DNA from: JAWKRB01 sp041389885 | Lineage (GTDB): Bacteria > Myxococcota_A > Polyangia > Polyangiales > Ga0077539 | Assembly: GCA_041389885.1 (NCBI GenBank) | Contig: JAWKRB010000027.1 | Coordinates: forward strand, 51,739 to 115,738 | DNA length: 64,000 nucleotides | Direction: 5' to 3' | Shown: positions 55,259-64,000 of the stretch, piece after piece | Numbering within the stretch: position 1 is the first letter of the stretch | Layout: each line of letters begins with the position of its first letter | Translations under genes and position numbers: made by a program | The notes under the pieces: generated by a model | Databases searched by the model: none | The model's input: only the letters and a program-made list of their open reading frames with translations | Told to the model about the DNA's origin: nothing

Positions 55259-57042
55259 GTGCGCGGCCATCGCGGGCTCCTCACGTCCCCAGGGCTCTGG
55301 TTCGCCCTCGCGCTGAGCGCGAGCGCGGCCTACGGCGTGGAGAAATGGCGCCGGGGCGCCTCGCGCGCGGCCACCCGCGTCGAGCGCGCGCGCCTGAGCG
55401 CCCTGGTGACCTGCGTGCTCGGGCGAGACGGACACTCCATGGTCCGCGAGGTCGCGCGCTCGCGCACCCGGCTCCGCGCGCTGGCGATGCAGACCTCCCT
55501 CGACCCGGCCCCCTCCTGGCTCGACCGCTGCGTGCCCCTCGCCGACGCCCTCGCGCGCGAGGGCGCGCGGGTCGACCTCACCTCGGCGCCCACCCGCGCG
55601 GCGACGCACCTCGCCGCGCCGACGCGCGAGCTCGCCCTCGCCCTGCGCCGGGTGGGCCTCGTCTGGCAGGTGCGCGCGGGCGACCCCCAGACCGACCTGG
55701 AGCACCTCGCGACGCTCCTGGCTCGCACCTCGGCCGAGCTCGACCTGGCCGACGTCGCCGACCCCGCCGACCCCGGCAAGGGCCCCCGCGCGCCCGACCC
55801 CGCGCCGCCGGTGCCCTTTCTCTCCATCGACCTCGCGGGCGCCCGGCCGCTGCCGCTGGGCACCCCCGCGCGCTTTCTGATCGGCGCGCCGCTGCCGACG
55901 CTCTCGCGGGTCTCGCTCCAGGCGCACCGCGCCTCGGTCGAGGTCATCGGCAACGACGACGCCCGCGCGTGGCGGGTGCGCGCGCACGACGTGATCCGGC
56001 TGCTCGGCGAAGACGGCGCGCCCGACGGGCTCGCGCCGCTGCACGTCGACGGCGCCGACGGCCCCCTGGGGCACGGACGCATGGCGGCCCCTCCCCCCGG
56101 CGTCGCGCTCTCGGGGGTCTCCCTCGACGCGACGTACTGGGGCGAGGCGCTCTGGGTGGGGCACGCGATTCGCGGCGCCGCGCCGGCCATCGTGCGCATG
56201 CCCACGCGCCGGGGAGAGCCGGTCACCGCGGCCCGCCTGGGCGCCGAGCGCGCCGTCGACCCAGGGTCGGAGTCTGAGGTCGCCGTGGGGAGCGACGCCC
56301 GCGGAGTCTACGCGGCGCACACGGTCCGTGACGGCGAGGGGTTCACCGTGAGCGCGGTGCGGGCGGGGCGGGGCGCGCGCGCGGCGGTGCTGCCGGTGCG
56401 CCTCGACCCCGCGGCGTGGCGCCTCACCGGGCGCCACCCGGGGCTCTCGATGTGCGCCACGCGAGGGGGCGTTCGCCTCGTGGCCTCGTCCCGCGGGCGC
56501 TGGATCGTCGGCGCGTTTCGCGAGGACGCGCTGGAGGTCGCCACCGAGGTCACCCGCGACCCGAGCTCCTTCGACGAGATCGCCACGGCGCGGTGCACGC
56601 CCGAGGGCGCGCTGATCTACGGGCGCGACCGCCCCCGCGCGAGCCCAATACTCTGGTGCCCGGCGGAGGGGGCGTGCGCGGCCCTGCCCAGCTGGTCCCC
56701 GCGGAGCCCGCCGCGCTGCCCGACTGGACCGTCACGGACCTGCGCGGCGAGCGCCGCACGATGCCCGAGTGGCCCATGCGCTTCGTGCGCACCCGCCGCG
56801 GAGGCTTCATCGCCGCGCGCGCCGCGGGCACCCTGGTCGCCGTCGCGCGCAGCGCCTCCGCGGGGTCGCCCTGGACGCCCGAGCGCGTGGTCTTCGACGC
56901 CGCCGCGCGCACGCCCGGGGAGCGCGTCGAAGACGTCGAGGTCTACGCCGACCACGAGCGCGCGCTGCTGGTGATCACCACGCCCAGCGAGACGCTCCTC
57001 GCGGTGTCGTACGACGAAGGCGCGCGATGGCAGCGCCCCTGA
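55259..57042 (+). CDS. Uncharacterised exported or anchored protein, one frameshift
   Basis: A product of about 594 residues when repaired: an N-terminal hydrophobic segment (LLTSPGLWFALALSASAAYG) as signal or anchor, then a helical region with Cys (LVTCVLGRDGHSM; WLDRCVPLAD) and a beta-rich second half (VIGNDDARAWRVRAHDVIRL; GEALWVGHAI; SEVAVGSDARGVYAAHTVRD) of BNR-like repeats. Near 56688 the frame breaks after ACAALP in a CCC run; adding one C gives PQLVPAEPAALPDWTVTDL and a stop at 57042. Paired cysteines suggest an oxidising compartment. No family recognised. GTG start at 55259, divergent from the inositol phosphatase. Confidence 0.65.
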
Positions 57043-57140
57043 CGGGCAATGTCATGCGACAACTGTACATCCGATCAGCCCCGTTGTAGGAAGGGCTCCT
57101 GGGGCGCATCGAGCGCGCCCGACCGTGAGAGGAGCCAACG

Positions 57141-57815
57141 ATGGGAACGCAGGTGCAGCCGCGAAAGAACCTCTACCGTGGGAGCATGACCGCCGCCGAG
57201 GCGCGCGAGAAGCTCGACCGCCTCGCCGCGCGGCTGAGCCTGGTCGACCTCGCGCTGGAGTCGGGCCGCGGCCTCGACGCGGGGGCGGTGACGGTGTCGT
57301 TCTCGTATCGCGGCGCGAGGGTGAGCCGCGTGTGCGCGACGCAGCCCAGCGAGGCGGCGAACACGGTGTGCCTCGCGCTCTGGCTCGAAGACCGCGCGCG
57401 CAACCTCGAGCGGGGCATCGAGACCTTCAGCGAGGCCTTCGCCGACAGCATGACGCTCGCGCGCCTGGACGACGCGAGCAACGCCCCGAAGCTCCAGACG
57501 AGCCTCTATGAGGGCAGCAAGGGCGTGCCCGAGAGCATCGAGGTGTTCCGCTCGGCGTTCGCGCGTATGGGCATCGCCGAGCGCGACGTGAAGGTGACCT
57601 GGGACGTCTCGGCGAACTGGGCGCGGCTCCGCATGCGCCTGCCCTCCGGGGCCATCGTCGAGAAGGTCTCTCGGGCGCAGCGCAGCGGCGAGTCGAACCT
57701 CGCCGCCCTCGCCCTCTGGCTCCAGTCTCGCGCGCGCAACTGGGAGCGCGGCATCGAGAGCCTCGACCTCGACCGGGTGTTCGCGGGCAACCTCCTCCCG
57801 GCGCAGGTGGCCTGA
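57141..57815 (+). CDS. Uncharacterised protein with internal duplication, partner of the J-domain-like gene
   Basis: 224 soluble residues containing two copies of one module of about 48 residues: 50-97 (SFSYRGARVSRVCATQPSEA ... WLEDRARNLERGIETF) and 160-208 (RMRLPSGAIVEKVSRAQRSG ... WLQSRARNWERGIESL). Each copy has two strands and then a helix ending in ALWLxxRARNxERGIE. I do not recognise the family. The next gene (28 bp on) encodes a protein with duplicated J-like domains, so both products of the pair show tandem duplication, suggesting matched bivalent partners. There is no signal or membrane helix. Confidence 0.75.
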   Translation: MGTQVQPRKNLYRGSMTAAEAREKLDRLAARLSLVDLALESGRGLDAGAVTVSFSYRGARVSRVCATQPSEAANTVCLALWLEDRARNLERGIETFSEAFADSMTLARLDDASNAPKLQTSLYEGSKGVPESIEVFRSAFARMGIAERDVKVTWDVSANWARLRMRLPSGAIVEKVSRAQRSGESNLAALALWLQSRARNWERGIESLDLDRVFAGNLLPAQVA

Positions 57816-57843
57816 GGCCGTCACGAGAGGTAGAGCCCCCGCG

Positions 57844-59124
57844 ATGATGCGAAAGATCGCCGTGTCCTGGAGCCCGAGCCCGGTGCTCGCGGCCCTCGGC
57901 ACCCTGGGCGCCCGGCGGCGACGGGGCCGGGGTCCTGCGCTGGTGCACGACGAGCTCCGCCGCGAGCTGCTGCGAGCGCTCAGCGCCTTCGACGCGTCCA
58001 TGGCGGGCTTCGCGAGCTGCCTCGCGTGGCTCGACGCGCGCGGCGCGGTGAAGCTCGGTCGCCCCGTCGGGGCTGAGTCCAGCGCCCTGTCGTCGTGCCT
58101 CCGCGGCGGCGAGCTCCAACTCGACCTCACGAAGCTCGAGGCCGCCGCGGCCGACGAGACCCGCGGGGTCGAGGGGCGGTCGCACTCGACGCTCTACGCG
58201 CTCCGCGCGACCCTCCGCGCCCTCGCGCGCGAGGAGTTGTTCACGGTGTCCCACGCGAAGGCGGGGGCGCGAAGGGCGTCGATCGACGAGATCCTCCGCG
58301 AGGTCGAGCGCGTGGCGAAGCGCTGCGGGTTTCGCAGCGACGACACGGTGCCCGCGCGCTTCGCGCCTCGGGTCGAGAAGACGGTCGAGGCCCCCGTCGC
58401 GCCGCGCCCGGCCAAGAAGGCGCCGAGGGTTCGCGCGGCCAAGAAGGCCCCCACGGGCTTCGGGGGGCTCCCCGACGACGCGGTCTCCGAGGCGCCCGAG
58501 CCCGAGGCGTCTGCGACGCCGACGGTGCGCGGCCCCGACGCCGATTTCTTCCTCGCCGCGGCGGGCCTTACCGCGTGGCCGTGTCCTCGCGAGACCCTCG
58601 ACCGGGCGCGGCGCGCGGTGCTCTCACGGCTGCACCCAGACCGCACGGGAGACGACTCCGCGCGCGACTTTCGCCGCGCGCACAAGGGCTACCAGGAGCT
58701 GATCCAGCTCCTCGAGCTCCTCCCTCCGGTCGAGGCCCCGCCCGTTGAAGAGAGGCCCGCTCCGGTCGAGAAGAAGCGTCGCGCGCCGCGTTCGACCGCC
58801 GCCCGCGCCGTGACGGCGCCGACGGTCCCGCCTCGCCCTGTGGCCGTCGAGGCGACGGTGCACGAGTGGCCCCCGCGCGCGTTCACGCCTCAGCCGGCGA
58901 AGCCCGCGCCGCTCAAGCCCGACGCCGACGCCGAGTTCTTTCTCCGCGAGGCCGGGCTCACCTGGCCGTGCGACGCACAGACGCTCGAGACCGCGTGGGG
59001 TGCGCTCTCGGCGAGGCTCCGTCGCGTGACGCCGGCCTCCGCGGGGGCGACGGCGCACGCGCAGGCGTCAAGGGGCTACGCGGCGCTGCGGCGCGCGGCG
59101 CCCGCTCGGGGCGCTACTCCTTGA
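57844..59124 (+). CDS. J-domain-like protein with a second, HPD-less copy
   Basis: 426 residues. Residues about 232-293 look like a J-domain: DADFFLAAAGL, then ARRAVLSRLHPDRTGDDSAR with the HPD tripeptide (264-266), then a helix (AHKGYQELIQLLELL). J-domains stimulate DnaK ATPase through HPD. Residues about 361-420 repeat the pattern (DADAEFFLREAGLTWPCDA) but have RVTP where HPD would be, so the second copy should not activate Hsp70. A Lys/Ala/Pro linker separates them. The N-terminal 170 residues are helical and unassigned. The 3' end overlaps the TPR gene by 11 bp. Confidence 0.7.
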   Translation: MMRKIAVSWSPSPVLAALGTLGARRRRGRGPALVHDELRRELLRALSAFDASMAGFASCLAWLDARGAVKLGRPVGAESSALSSCLRGGELQLDLTKLEAAAADETRGVEGRSHSTLYALRATLRALAREELFTVSHAKAGARRASIDEILREVERVAKRCGFRSDDTVPARFAPRVEKTVEAPVAPRPAKKAPRVRAAKKAPTGFGGLPDDAVSEAPEPEASATPTVRGPDADFFLAAAGLTAWPCPRETLDRARRAVLSRLHPDRTGDDSARDFRRAHKGYQELIQLLELLPPVEAPPVEERPAPVEKKRRAPRSTAARAVTAPTVPPRPVAVEATVHEWPPRAFTPQPAKPAPLKPDADAEFFLREAGLTWPCDAQTLETAWGALSARLRRVTPASAGATAHAQASRGYAALRRAAPARGATP

Positions 59125-61801
59125 CGAGCTCGTCGAAGGCGCGGTCGAGGTCTTCGAGGGCCGGGGTGATCGACGGGGGCGCGGGTACCGACCGGGCCAG
59201 GAGCCGCTGCAGGTGCGCCCGCACGTTGCGAAACGTGGGGTCTCGCTTCTCGACCTTCTGGAGGTAGTACAGGGCCTCGGTGACATCGCCCGCGTACTCG
59301 TAGGCGGTGCCCATCTCGTAGTAGAGCCCGAGCTCTTCGTGCTCGGTGCGCTGCGGGGCCTGCAGACCACGGCGAAAGCTGGAGATGGCGCTCGAGACGT
59401 CGCCCTTCTCCATGAAGCACAGGCCGATCATCATCTCGCCGATGCACTGCCTCGCGGCGCTCATCGTGGCGATCTTGAATTCCGCGATGGCGTCGTCGAG
59501 CAGGCCCATTTCCTTGTAGGCGATGCCGAGGTCGTAGTGGGTGTCGCAGTCTTCGGCCGAGACCGTGCGCGAGACGCCCTCTTTGAACTGCCCGAAGGCG
59601 TTCGCGACCTCATCGACCTGGTAGTACGCCGGGGCAGACTCGGCCGGAGAGAGGCTCTCGACCTCTTCGGCCAGGTTGTTTCCGATGTCGAAGGGCTGCG
59701 CGTCGGGGTCGGCGGCGTGCTGCATCGCCGCCAGCTGCTCGACCTCCTCCCAGCGCTCAAGCACGAGGGGATGGTTCGGGTGCTGCTCGAGGACCAGGCG
59801 CAGCAGCTCCAGGGCGTCGTCGTAGAGCCCCTGGGTGACGTAGAACTCGGTCTCGTCGAGGCACTCCTCGATCTCTCTGCGCGGGGCCCCGGCGGCCGCC
59901 GCGTGCTCGACGGTGCCCGTCACGAGGTCAGAGACCTCGTAGACCTCGTCTTCGAGGTACTGCGCACCCCCTTGCTGCGCAGGGGCTTCGGGGTACGCGT
60001 CGCCGAGGTAGTCGAGCTCGACGACCTCGGGCGCGGGTCGGTAGATCTCCTGCGGGAGCACCAGCGGAGGGTTCTCTGAGGTCTCGGCGTAGGGGTCGTC
60101 GGAGGTCTGCTTCACGTCGACGTCGTCGACGGCGGTCTCCTCAGGGGGGGCCTCTTCGGGGCCTCGAAGCCGCTCGTAGAGGGCCAGCGCGGTCGCGTTG
60201 GTGGCGTCGATCTCGAGCGCCCGCACCACGAAGCCCAGGGCCACGGCGGGGGAGGCCGACTCTCGGAGCTGGGCGACGATGAGCAGCTCGCGGAGCAGCG
60301 CGGCGGGCTCGGCGAGCGCGACGAAGAGGTCGACGAGGCGCTCGTGCAGCTCGACGCTCTGCGGATCAAGGCGAGACGCGCGGGAGAGGTGATCGAGGGC
60401 CTTGGGGCGCAGGCCGTACTTGATGAAGATCTCGGCTTCACCCACGAGGCGGAGGGCCTCGGTGGTGGGCCCCCGGTCGACCGCGGCGGCCTGGGCCGCG
60501 GCGGGGCTCTGCGGCGCGTAGGGTCGCGGCGCCGAGAAGGGCGAGGTCGCGCGAGGGACGTGCCGGGCCGCCTCTTCGACCACCGGCGACCCCACCTCCA
60601 CCGAGGGACCGATGGCGGTGGGCATCTTGGGGGCGCCAGGGATCGCAGGATTCAGCGCGTTTCCCCGCGCGGGCGTCGGAGCGCGCACCGGCTGGGCCAC
60701 CGGCGCCGGCTCGGGATCGGCCGAGGGCAGCGGGGCCTCGCCCGACTGCTTCAGGTCGAAGACCACGTCTTCGTCGACCACGAGGATGTCGTCGTCGGCG
60801 TCTTCGACGATGGCCTCGGGCGGCAGCGAGCTCACCGGGGCGACGGGCGGCGCGGCGCGCACCACCGCGGCTGGCGGAGGCGGATCCGAGAGCCCCTTGG
60901 CTCGCGGCGCGGGGCGGAGGGCGTCGCGGGCCTCCTGGTCGTTCGGCGCGAACTCGAGCACCCGCTGGTAGGTCGCGGCGCGCTCCTTCTGCCGCCCCGC
61001 CTCGCCGTGAATCCGGGCGATCTCCTTGAGCACCGACACGGTCTTGGGGAGCTGGCCCAGCTCACGAAACGCCGAGGCGAGGAGGTCGAGGGTGTCGATG
61101 TCTCGCGAGTCGGCCTTGTAGGCGACCTGAAGCTTGGGCAGCGCGCGCTTGGCGTCGCTGCGATCGAGGTAGAACGCCGCGAGGCGCCGGGCCAGGGCGA
61201 CGTCGGTCCCCCGGTGAAAGAACAGCCGCTCGGCGACGCGCGCCCAGTCGTCGGGGCGCCCGGCGTGGTCGAGCAGCGCGCAGGCGGCCTCGAACTCCGT
61301 GGCGGCCTCATCACCGCGATCGAGCTTCGAGAGCAGCTCCGCGAGGCGAATGCGCGTGCCGACGCTCGACGGGTCGACCTGGAGCATGCGCCGGTAGACC
61401 ATGCCGAGGGACTCGTGGTCCTCGGCGCGGGCGTAGCGCTGCGCGAGGGCGTCGAGGTGCTGCATCGCGTCGGAGCCGAGCCCGAGCTTCACGTAGAGCT
61501 CCGCCAGCTTCAGGTAGAGCTGCACGAGGCTCTGGTCGATCTGCAGGATCTGCTTGTAGACCGCGATGGCCTTCAGAAAGAAGCCCTGCTGGTCGTACGC
61601 GATGGCCACCCGGGAGTAGGTCTCGATGGCCGCCTGCCGGGCGTTCATACGCACCTGAAGGTCGCCTACCTTCAGCAGCACGCGCACGTCGTGCGGGTCC
61701 TCCCGCAGAACGCGCTGATACTCCACGATGGCGCGGTCGAACTGATTCTTCGCCGCGTACTTCTGCGCTGCGTCGATGACCTTCTGACGATCGATGCTCA
61801 C
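59114..61801 (-). CDS. Large TPR protein
   Basis: 895 residues, soluble, with tetratricopeptide repeats in two blocks: residues 1-290 (NQFDRAIVEYQRVLREDPHD, RQAAIETYSRVAIAYDQQGF, AIAVYKQILQIDQSLVQLYL ...) and about 640-880 (CDTHYDLGIAYKEMGLLDDA, DVTEALYYLQKVEKRDPTFR), separated by a Pro/Ala-rich and acidic linker. TPR superhelices scaffold protein complexes. Large TPR proteins next to accB-accC are a familiar arrangement in myxobacteria as far as I recall. It is 91 bp downstream of accC on the same strand. The partner is unknown. Confidence 0.9.
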   Translation of the reverse strand: MSIDRQKVIDAAQKYAAKNQFDRAIVEYQRVLREDPHDVRVLLKVGDLQVRMNARQAAIETYSRVAIAYDQQGFFLKAIAVYKQILQIDQSLVQLYLKLAELYVKLGLGSDAMQHLDALAQRYARAEDHESLGMVYRRMLQVDPSSVGTRIRLAELLSKLDRGDEAATEFEAACALLDHAGRPDDWARVAERLFFHRGTDVALARRLAAFYLDRSDAKRALPKLQVAYKADSRDIDTLDLLASAFRELGQLPKTVSVLKEIARIHGEAGRQKERAATYQRVLEFAPNDQEARDALRPAPRAKGLSDPPPPAAVVRAAPPVAPVSSLPPEAIVEDADDDILVVDEDVVFDLKQSGEAPLPSADPEPAPVAQPVRAPTPARGNALNPAIPGAPKMPTAIGPSVEVGSPVVEEAARHVPRATSPFSAPRPYAPQSPAAAQAAAVDRGPTTEALRLVGEAEIFIKYGLRPKALDHLSRASRLDPQSVELHERLVDLFVALAEPAALLRELLIVAQLRESASPAVALGFVVRALEIDATNATALALYERLRGPEEAPPEETAVDDVDVKQTSDDPYAETSENPPLVLPQEIYRPAPEVVELDYLGDAYPEAPAQQGGAQYLEDEVYEVSDLVTGTVEHAAAAGAPRREIEECLDETEFYVTQGLYDDALELLRLVLEQHPNHPLVLERWEEVEQLAAMQHAADPDAQPFDIGNNLAEEVESLSPAESAPAYYQVDEVANAFGQFKEGVSRTVSAEDCDTHYDLGIAYKEMGLLDDAIAEFKIATMSAARQCIGEMMIGLCFMEKGDVSSAISSFRRGLQAPQRTEHEELGLYYEMGTAYEYAGDVTEALYYLQKVEKRDPTFRNVRAHLQRLLARSVPAPPSITPALEDLDRAFDELVKE

Positions 61802-61892
61802 GAATGGACCACGTCCGGTGAGGGGTCGCGGATCGGTCCCGCGCGCGATGCAGCGGCGACGTCGAGAGGGTAGTGGGAGCGCGCGCGAAGCG

Positions 61893-63251
61893 TCAAGAAC
61901 GCACTGTAGATCCGCGGGTCTCGAAGAGCTCCTCGATGAAGCGCGTGGAGAAGTCGCCGCGCTGAAACCGCGGGTGGTCCATGATCCTGCGGTGCAGGGG
62001 GATGTTCGTGCGGATCCCCTCGAGGATGAATTCGTCCAGGGCGCGACGCATCCGCGCGATGGCCCCGGCGCGGGTGCTCGAGTGCACGATCACCTTCGCG
62101 AGCAGGGAGTCGTAGTGCGGCGGGACGGTCCACCCGCCGTAGACCCCCGAGTCGACCCGCACCCCGGCGCCGCCCGGCGGGTGAAACTCCGTGATCTTCC
62201 CGGGGGACGGCGCGAAGGTGACCGAGTCCTCGGCGTTGATCCGGCACTCGATCGCGTGCCCCCGCGGGTTGATCGTGCGCGCGGGGATCGCCAGCCGCGC
62301 GCCCCGCGCGATGAGGATCTGCTCCGCCACCAGGTCGAGCCCGGTGACCATCTCGGTCACCGGGTGCTCCACCTGCACGCGGGTGTTCATCTCCATGAAA
62401 TACAGCTCCCCCCGCTCGTCGAGGAGAAACTCCAGGGTGCCCAGGGAGTGGTAGCCGGTCTCCTTCACCGCGCGGGTGATCAGCTCGGCCATGGCGTCGC
62501 GCAGCCCGGGCCGGAGCGCGAGGGAGGGCGCCTCTTCGATCACCTTCTGGTGCCGGCGCTGGATCGTGCACTCGCGCTCGCCCACGCACACCGCCGCGCC
62601 GTGCTGGTCGGCGACGATCTGGAACTCGATGTGCCTCGGGGCCTCGATGTAGCGCTCGAGGTAGATGTTGGGATTGCCGAAGCCCGCGAGGGCCTCGGAG
62701 GTCGCGGCGTGAAACGCGCTGGCGAGCTCAGCCTCGCCCCGCACGATCTTCATCCCCCGCCCTCCTCCGCCGCCGCTGGCCTTGAGGATCAGCGGAAACC
62801 CCACCCGCCGGGCCTCTTCGATCGCGTGCGCGGCGTCGCGGAGCACCGACGTGCCCGGGAGCAGCGGGAGCCCGTAGCGCAGCGCCACCTCGCGGGCGCG
62901 CACCTTGTCGCCCCAGAGACGCATGGAGTCTGGCGAGGGGCCGATGAAGACCAGCCCGCACTGCGCGCTGACCTCGGCGAGGGTGGGGTTCTCGGAGAGA
63001 AAGCCGTAGCCGGGATGAATCGCCTCGGCCCCGGTGATCTCCGCCGCGGCGATGATCGCCGGGATGTGCAGGTAGGAGCGCCGCGGAGACGCGGGCCCGA
63101 TGCACACCGACTCGTCCGCCGCGCGCACGTGCAGCGCCTCGGCGTCGACGTCGGAGTGCACGGCCACCGTGCGGAGCCCGAGCTCTCGGCAGGCCCGAAT
63201 GATCCGCAGCGCGATCTCGCCGCGGTTGGCGATGAGAACCTTGCGAAACAC
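61893..63251 (-). CDS. accC: Acetyl-CoA carboxylase, biotin carboxylase subunit
   Basis: 452 residues of the standard biotin carboxylase: KVLIANRGEIALRIIRA, HPGYGFLSENP, the ATP-grasp glycine loop KASGGGGGRGMKI, GERECTIQRRHQKVIEEAPS, FMEMNTRVQVEHPVTE (metal ligands and catalytic Glu/Arg), and a C-terminal subdomain ending near HPRFQRGDFSTRFI. It carboxylates biotin on AccB with ATP and bicarbonate, the first step of malonyl-CoA synthesis. The start is two bases after the accB stop. Confidence 0.97.
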   Translation of the reverse strand: MFRKVLIANRGEIALRIIRACRELGLRTVAVHSDVDAEALHVRAADESVCIGPASPRRSYLHIPAIIAAAEITGAEAIHPGYGFLSENPTLAEVSAQCGLVFIGPSPDSMRLWGDKVRAREVALRYGLPLLPGTSVLRDAAHAIEEARRVGFPLILKASGGGGGRGMKIVRGEAELASAFHAATSEALAGFGNPNIYLERYIEAPRHIEFQIVADQHGAAVCVGERECTIQRRHQKVIEEAPSLALRPGLRDAMAELITRAVKETGYHSLGTLEFLLDERGELYFMEMNTRVQVEHPVTEMVTGLDLVAEQILIARGARLAIPARTINPRGHAIECRINAEDSVTFAPSPGKITEFHPPGGAGVRVDSGVYGGWTVPPHYDSLLAKVIVHSSTRAGAIARMRRALDEFILEGIRTNIPLHRRIMDHPRFQRGDFSTRFIEELFETRGSTVRS

Positions 63252-63253
63252 GG

Positions 63254-63769
<516 letters not shown>

Positions 63770-63783
63770 GCCAGGGGGCTCCT

Positions 63784-64000
63784 TCACTGAATACGGTCCA
63801 TGATCGCCTCGAGGGCGAGTCGGTAGCTGAGGGCGCCGAACCCCGAGATTCTCCCGACGCACACGTCGGCGATGAGCGAGCGTCGGCGAAAATCTTCGCG
63901 GGCGTCGATGTTGCTGAGGTGGCACTCCACCGCGGGCAGCCCGACCGCGAGGAGCGCGTCGCGCAGGCACACGCTGGTGTGGGTCAGCCCGCCGGGGTTG
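63784..64000 (-). CDS. aroQ: 3-dehydroquinate dehydratase type II, 5' part beyond the right edge
   Basis: The visible C-terminal 71 residues contain NPGGLTHTSVCLRDAL (with the conserved Asn and His-Thr-Ser of the active site), ECHLSNIDAREDFRR (HxSN motif) and VGRISGFGALSYRLALEAI, diagnostic of the type II dodecameric enzyme of the shikimate pathway, which dehydrates 3-dehydroquinate to 3-dehydroshikimate. The start codon and N-terminal half lie outside the window. Cotranscription with accB-accC is likely from the 14-bp gap. Confidence 0.93.
   Translation of the reverse strand, partial: NPGGLTHTSVCLRDALLAVGLPAVECHLSNIDAREDFRRRSLIADVCVGRISGFGALSYRLALEAIMDRIQ

Noticed and set aside
57077..57096. 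Short AGCCC...GGGCT hairpin between 57043 and 57140
   Set aside because: Only a five- or six-base stem without a T-run; too weak to call a terminator.

Overview
The window is very GC-rich DNA with G/C-biased third codon positions and tightly packed genes on both strands, often overlapping by a few bases. It reads as chromosome from a myxobacterium-like member of the Myxococcota. The basis is gene content: three Hanks-type Ser/Thr kinases plus a pseudokinase, an FHA-sigma54 activator, an NtrC-type regulator, an FrzS/AglZ-like pseudo-receiver coiled-coil protein, many Cys-rich lipoproteins, and TPR and transglutaminase modules. The genus is inference. I see no tRNA, rRNA, CRISPR array, transposase or phage structural gene.

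Layout. 1-2.5 kb: an edge-truncated lipoprotein, an NTF2-like protein, an RlaP-type nucleotidyltransferase, then a 485-bp inverted-repeat element. 2.5-10.3 kb: a GNAT protein, a translationally coupled sigma54 regulator-lipoprotein-maltoporin operon, a frameshifted outer-membrane protein and a pseudouridine synthase. 10.6-14.7 kb: a small membrane protein, a Uma2-family gene inserted between a complete and a degenerate copy of a metallophosphoesterase gene, and a Gly/Pro/Gln-repeat membrane protein. 14.8-26 kb, mostly + strand: a SNF2 ATPase (frameshifted), an EVE protein, an SPFH protein with a coupled partner, a membrane protein and vWA lipoprotein pair, an AlaX/AlaRS-type editing protein and a PHP-domain lipoprotein. 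26-42 kb is signalling-rich: a TPR-kinase, two Crp/Fnr regulators, a membrane-anchored kinase, a PhaR-like regulator, a HAD phosphatase, the pseudo-receiver coiled-coil protein, then a minus-strand run of zinc-ribbon kinase, ribulose-phosphate epimerase, FHA-sigma54 activator and pseudokinase. 42-49.5 kb: a pseudouridine synthase, a PhoB-type regulator, an MlaF-like ATPase with two lipoproteins, a second inverted-repeat element, a Cys-rich lipoprotein, and a vault/SPFH-like protein paired with a PP2C phosphatase. 49.5-55 kb: DUF58, transglutaminase and gpmI in one coupled minus-strand run, preceded by an inositol monophosphatase. 55-64 kb: a frameshifted secreted or anchored protein, two internally duplicated proteins (one J-domain-like), a large TPR protein, then accC, accB and aroQ running off the right edge.

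Two cautions. Several otherwise good genes carry single-base losses in short C/G runs or GC-rich tracts (near 8809, 8877, 12455, 17827, 17855 and 56688), more like consensus errors than gene decay. At least four convergent gene pairs overlap at their 3' ends by 11-20 bp, so there is no conventional terminator between them. The most intriguing units are the pseudokinase cluster, the vault-like SPFH plus phosphatase pair, the J-domain-like duplicated pair, and the two inverted-repeat elements.
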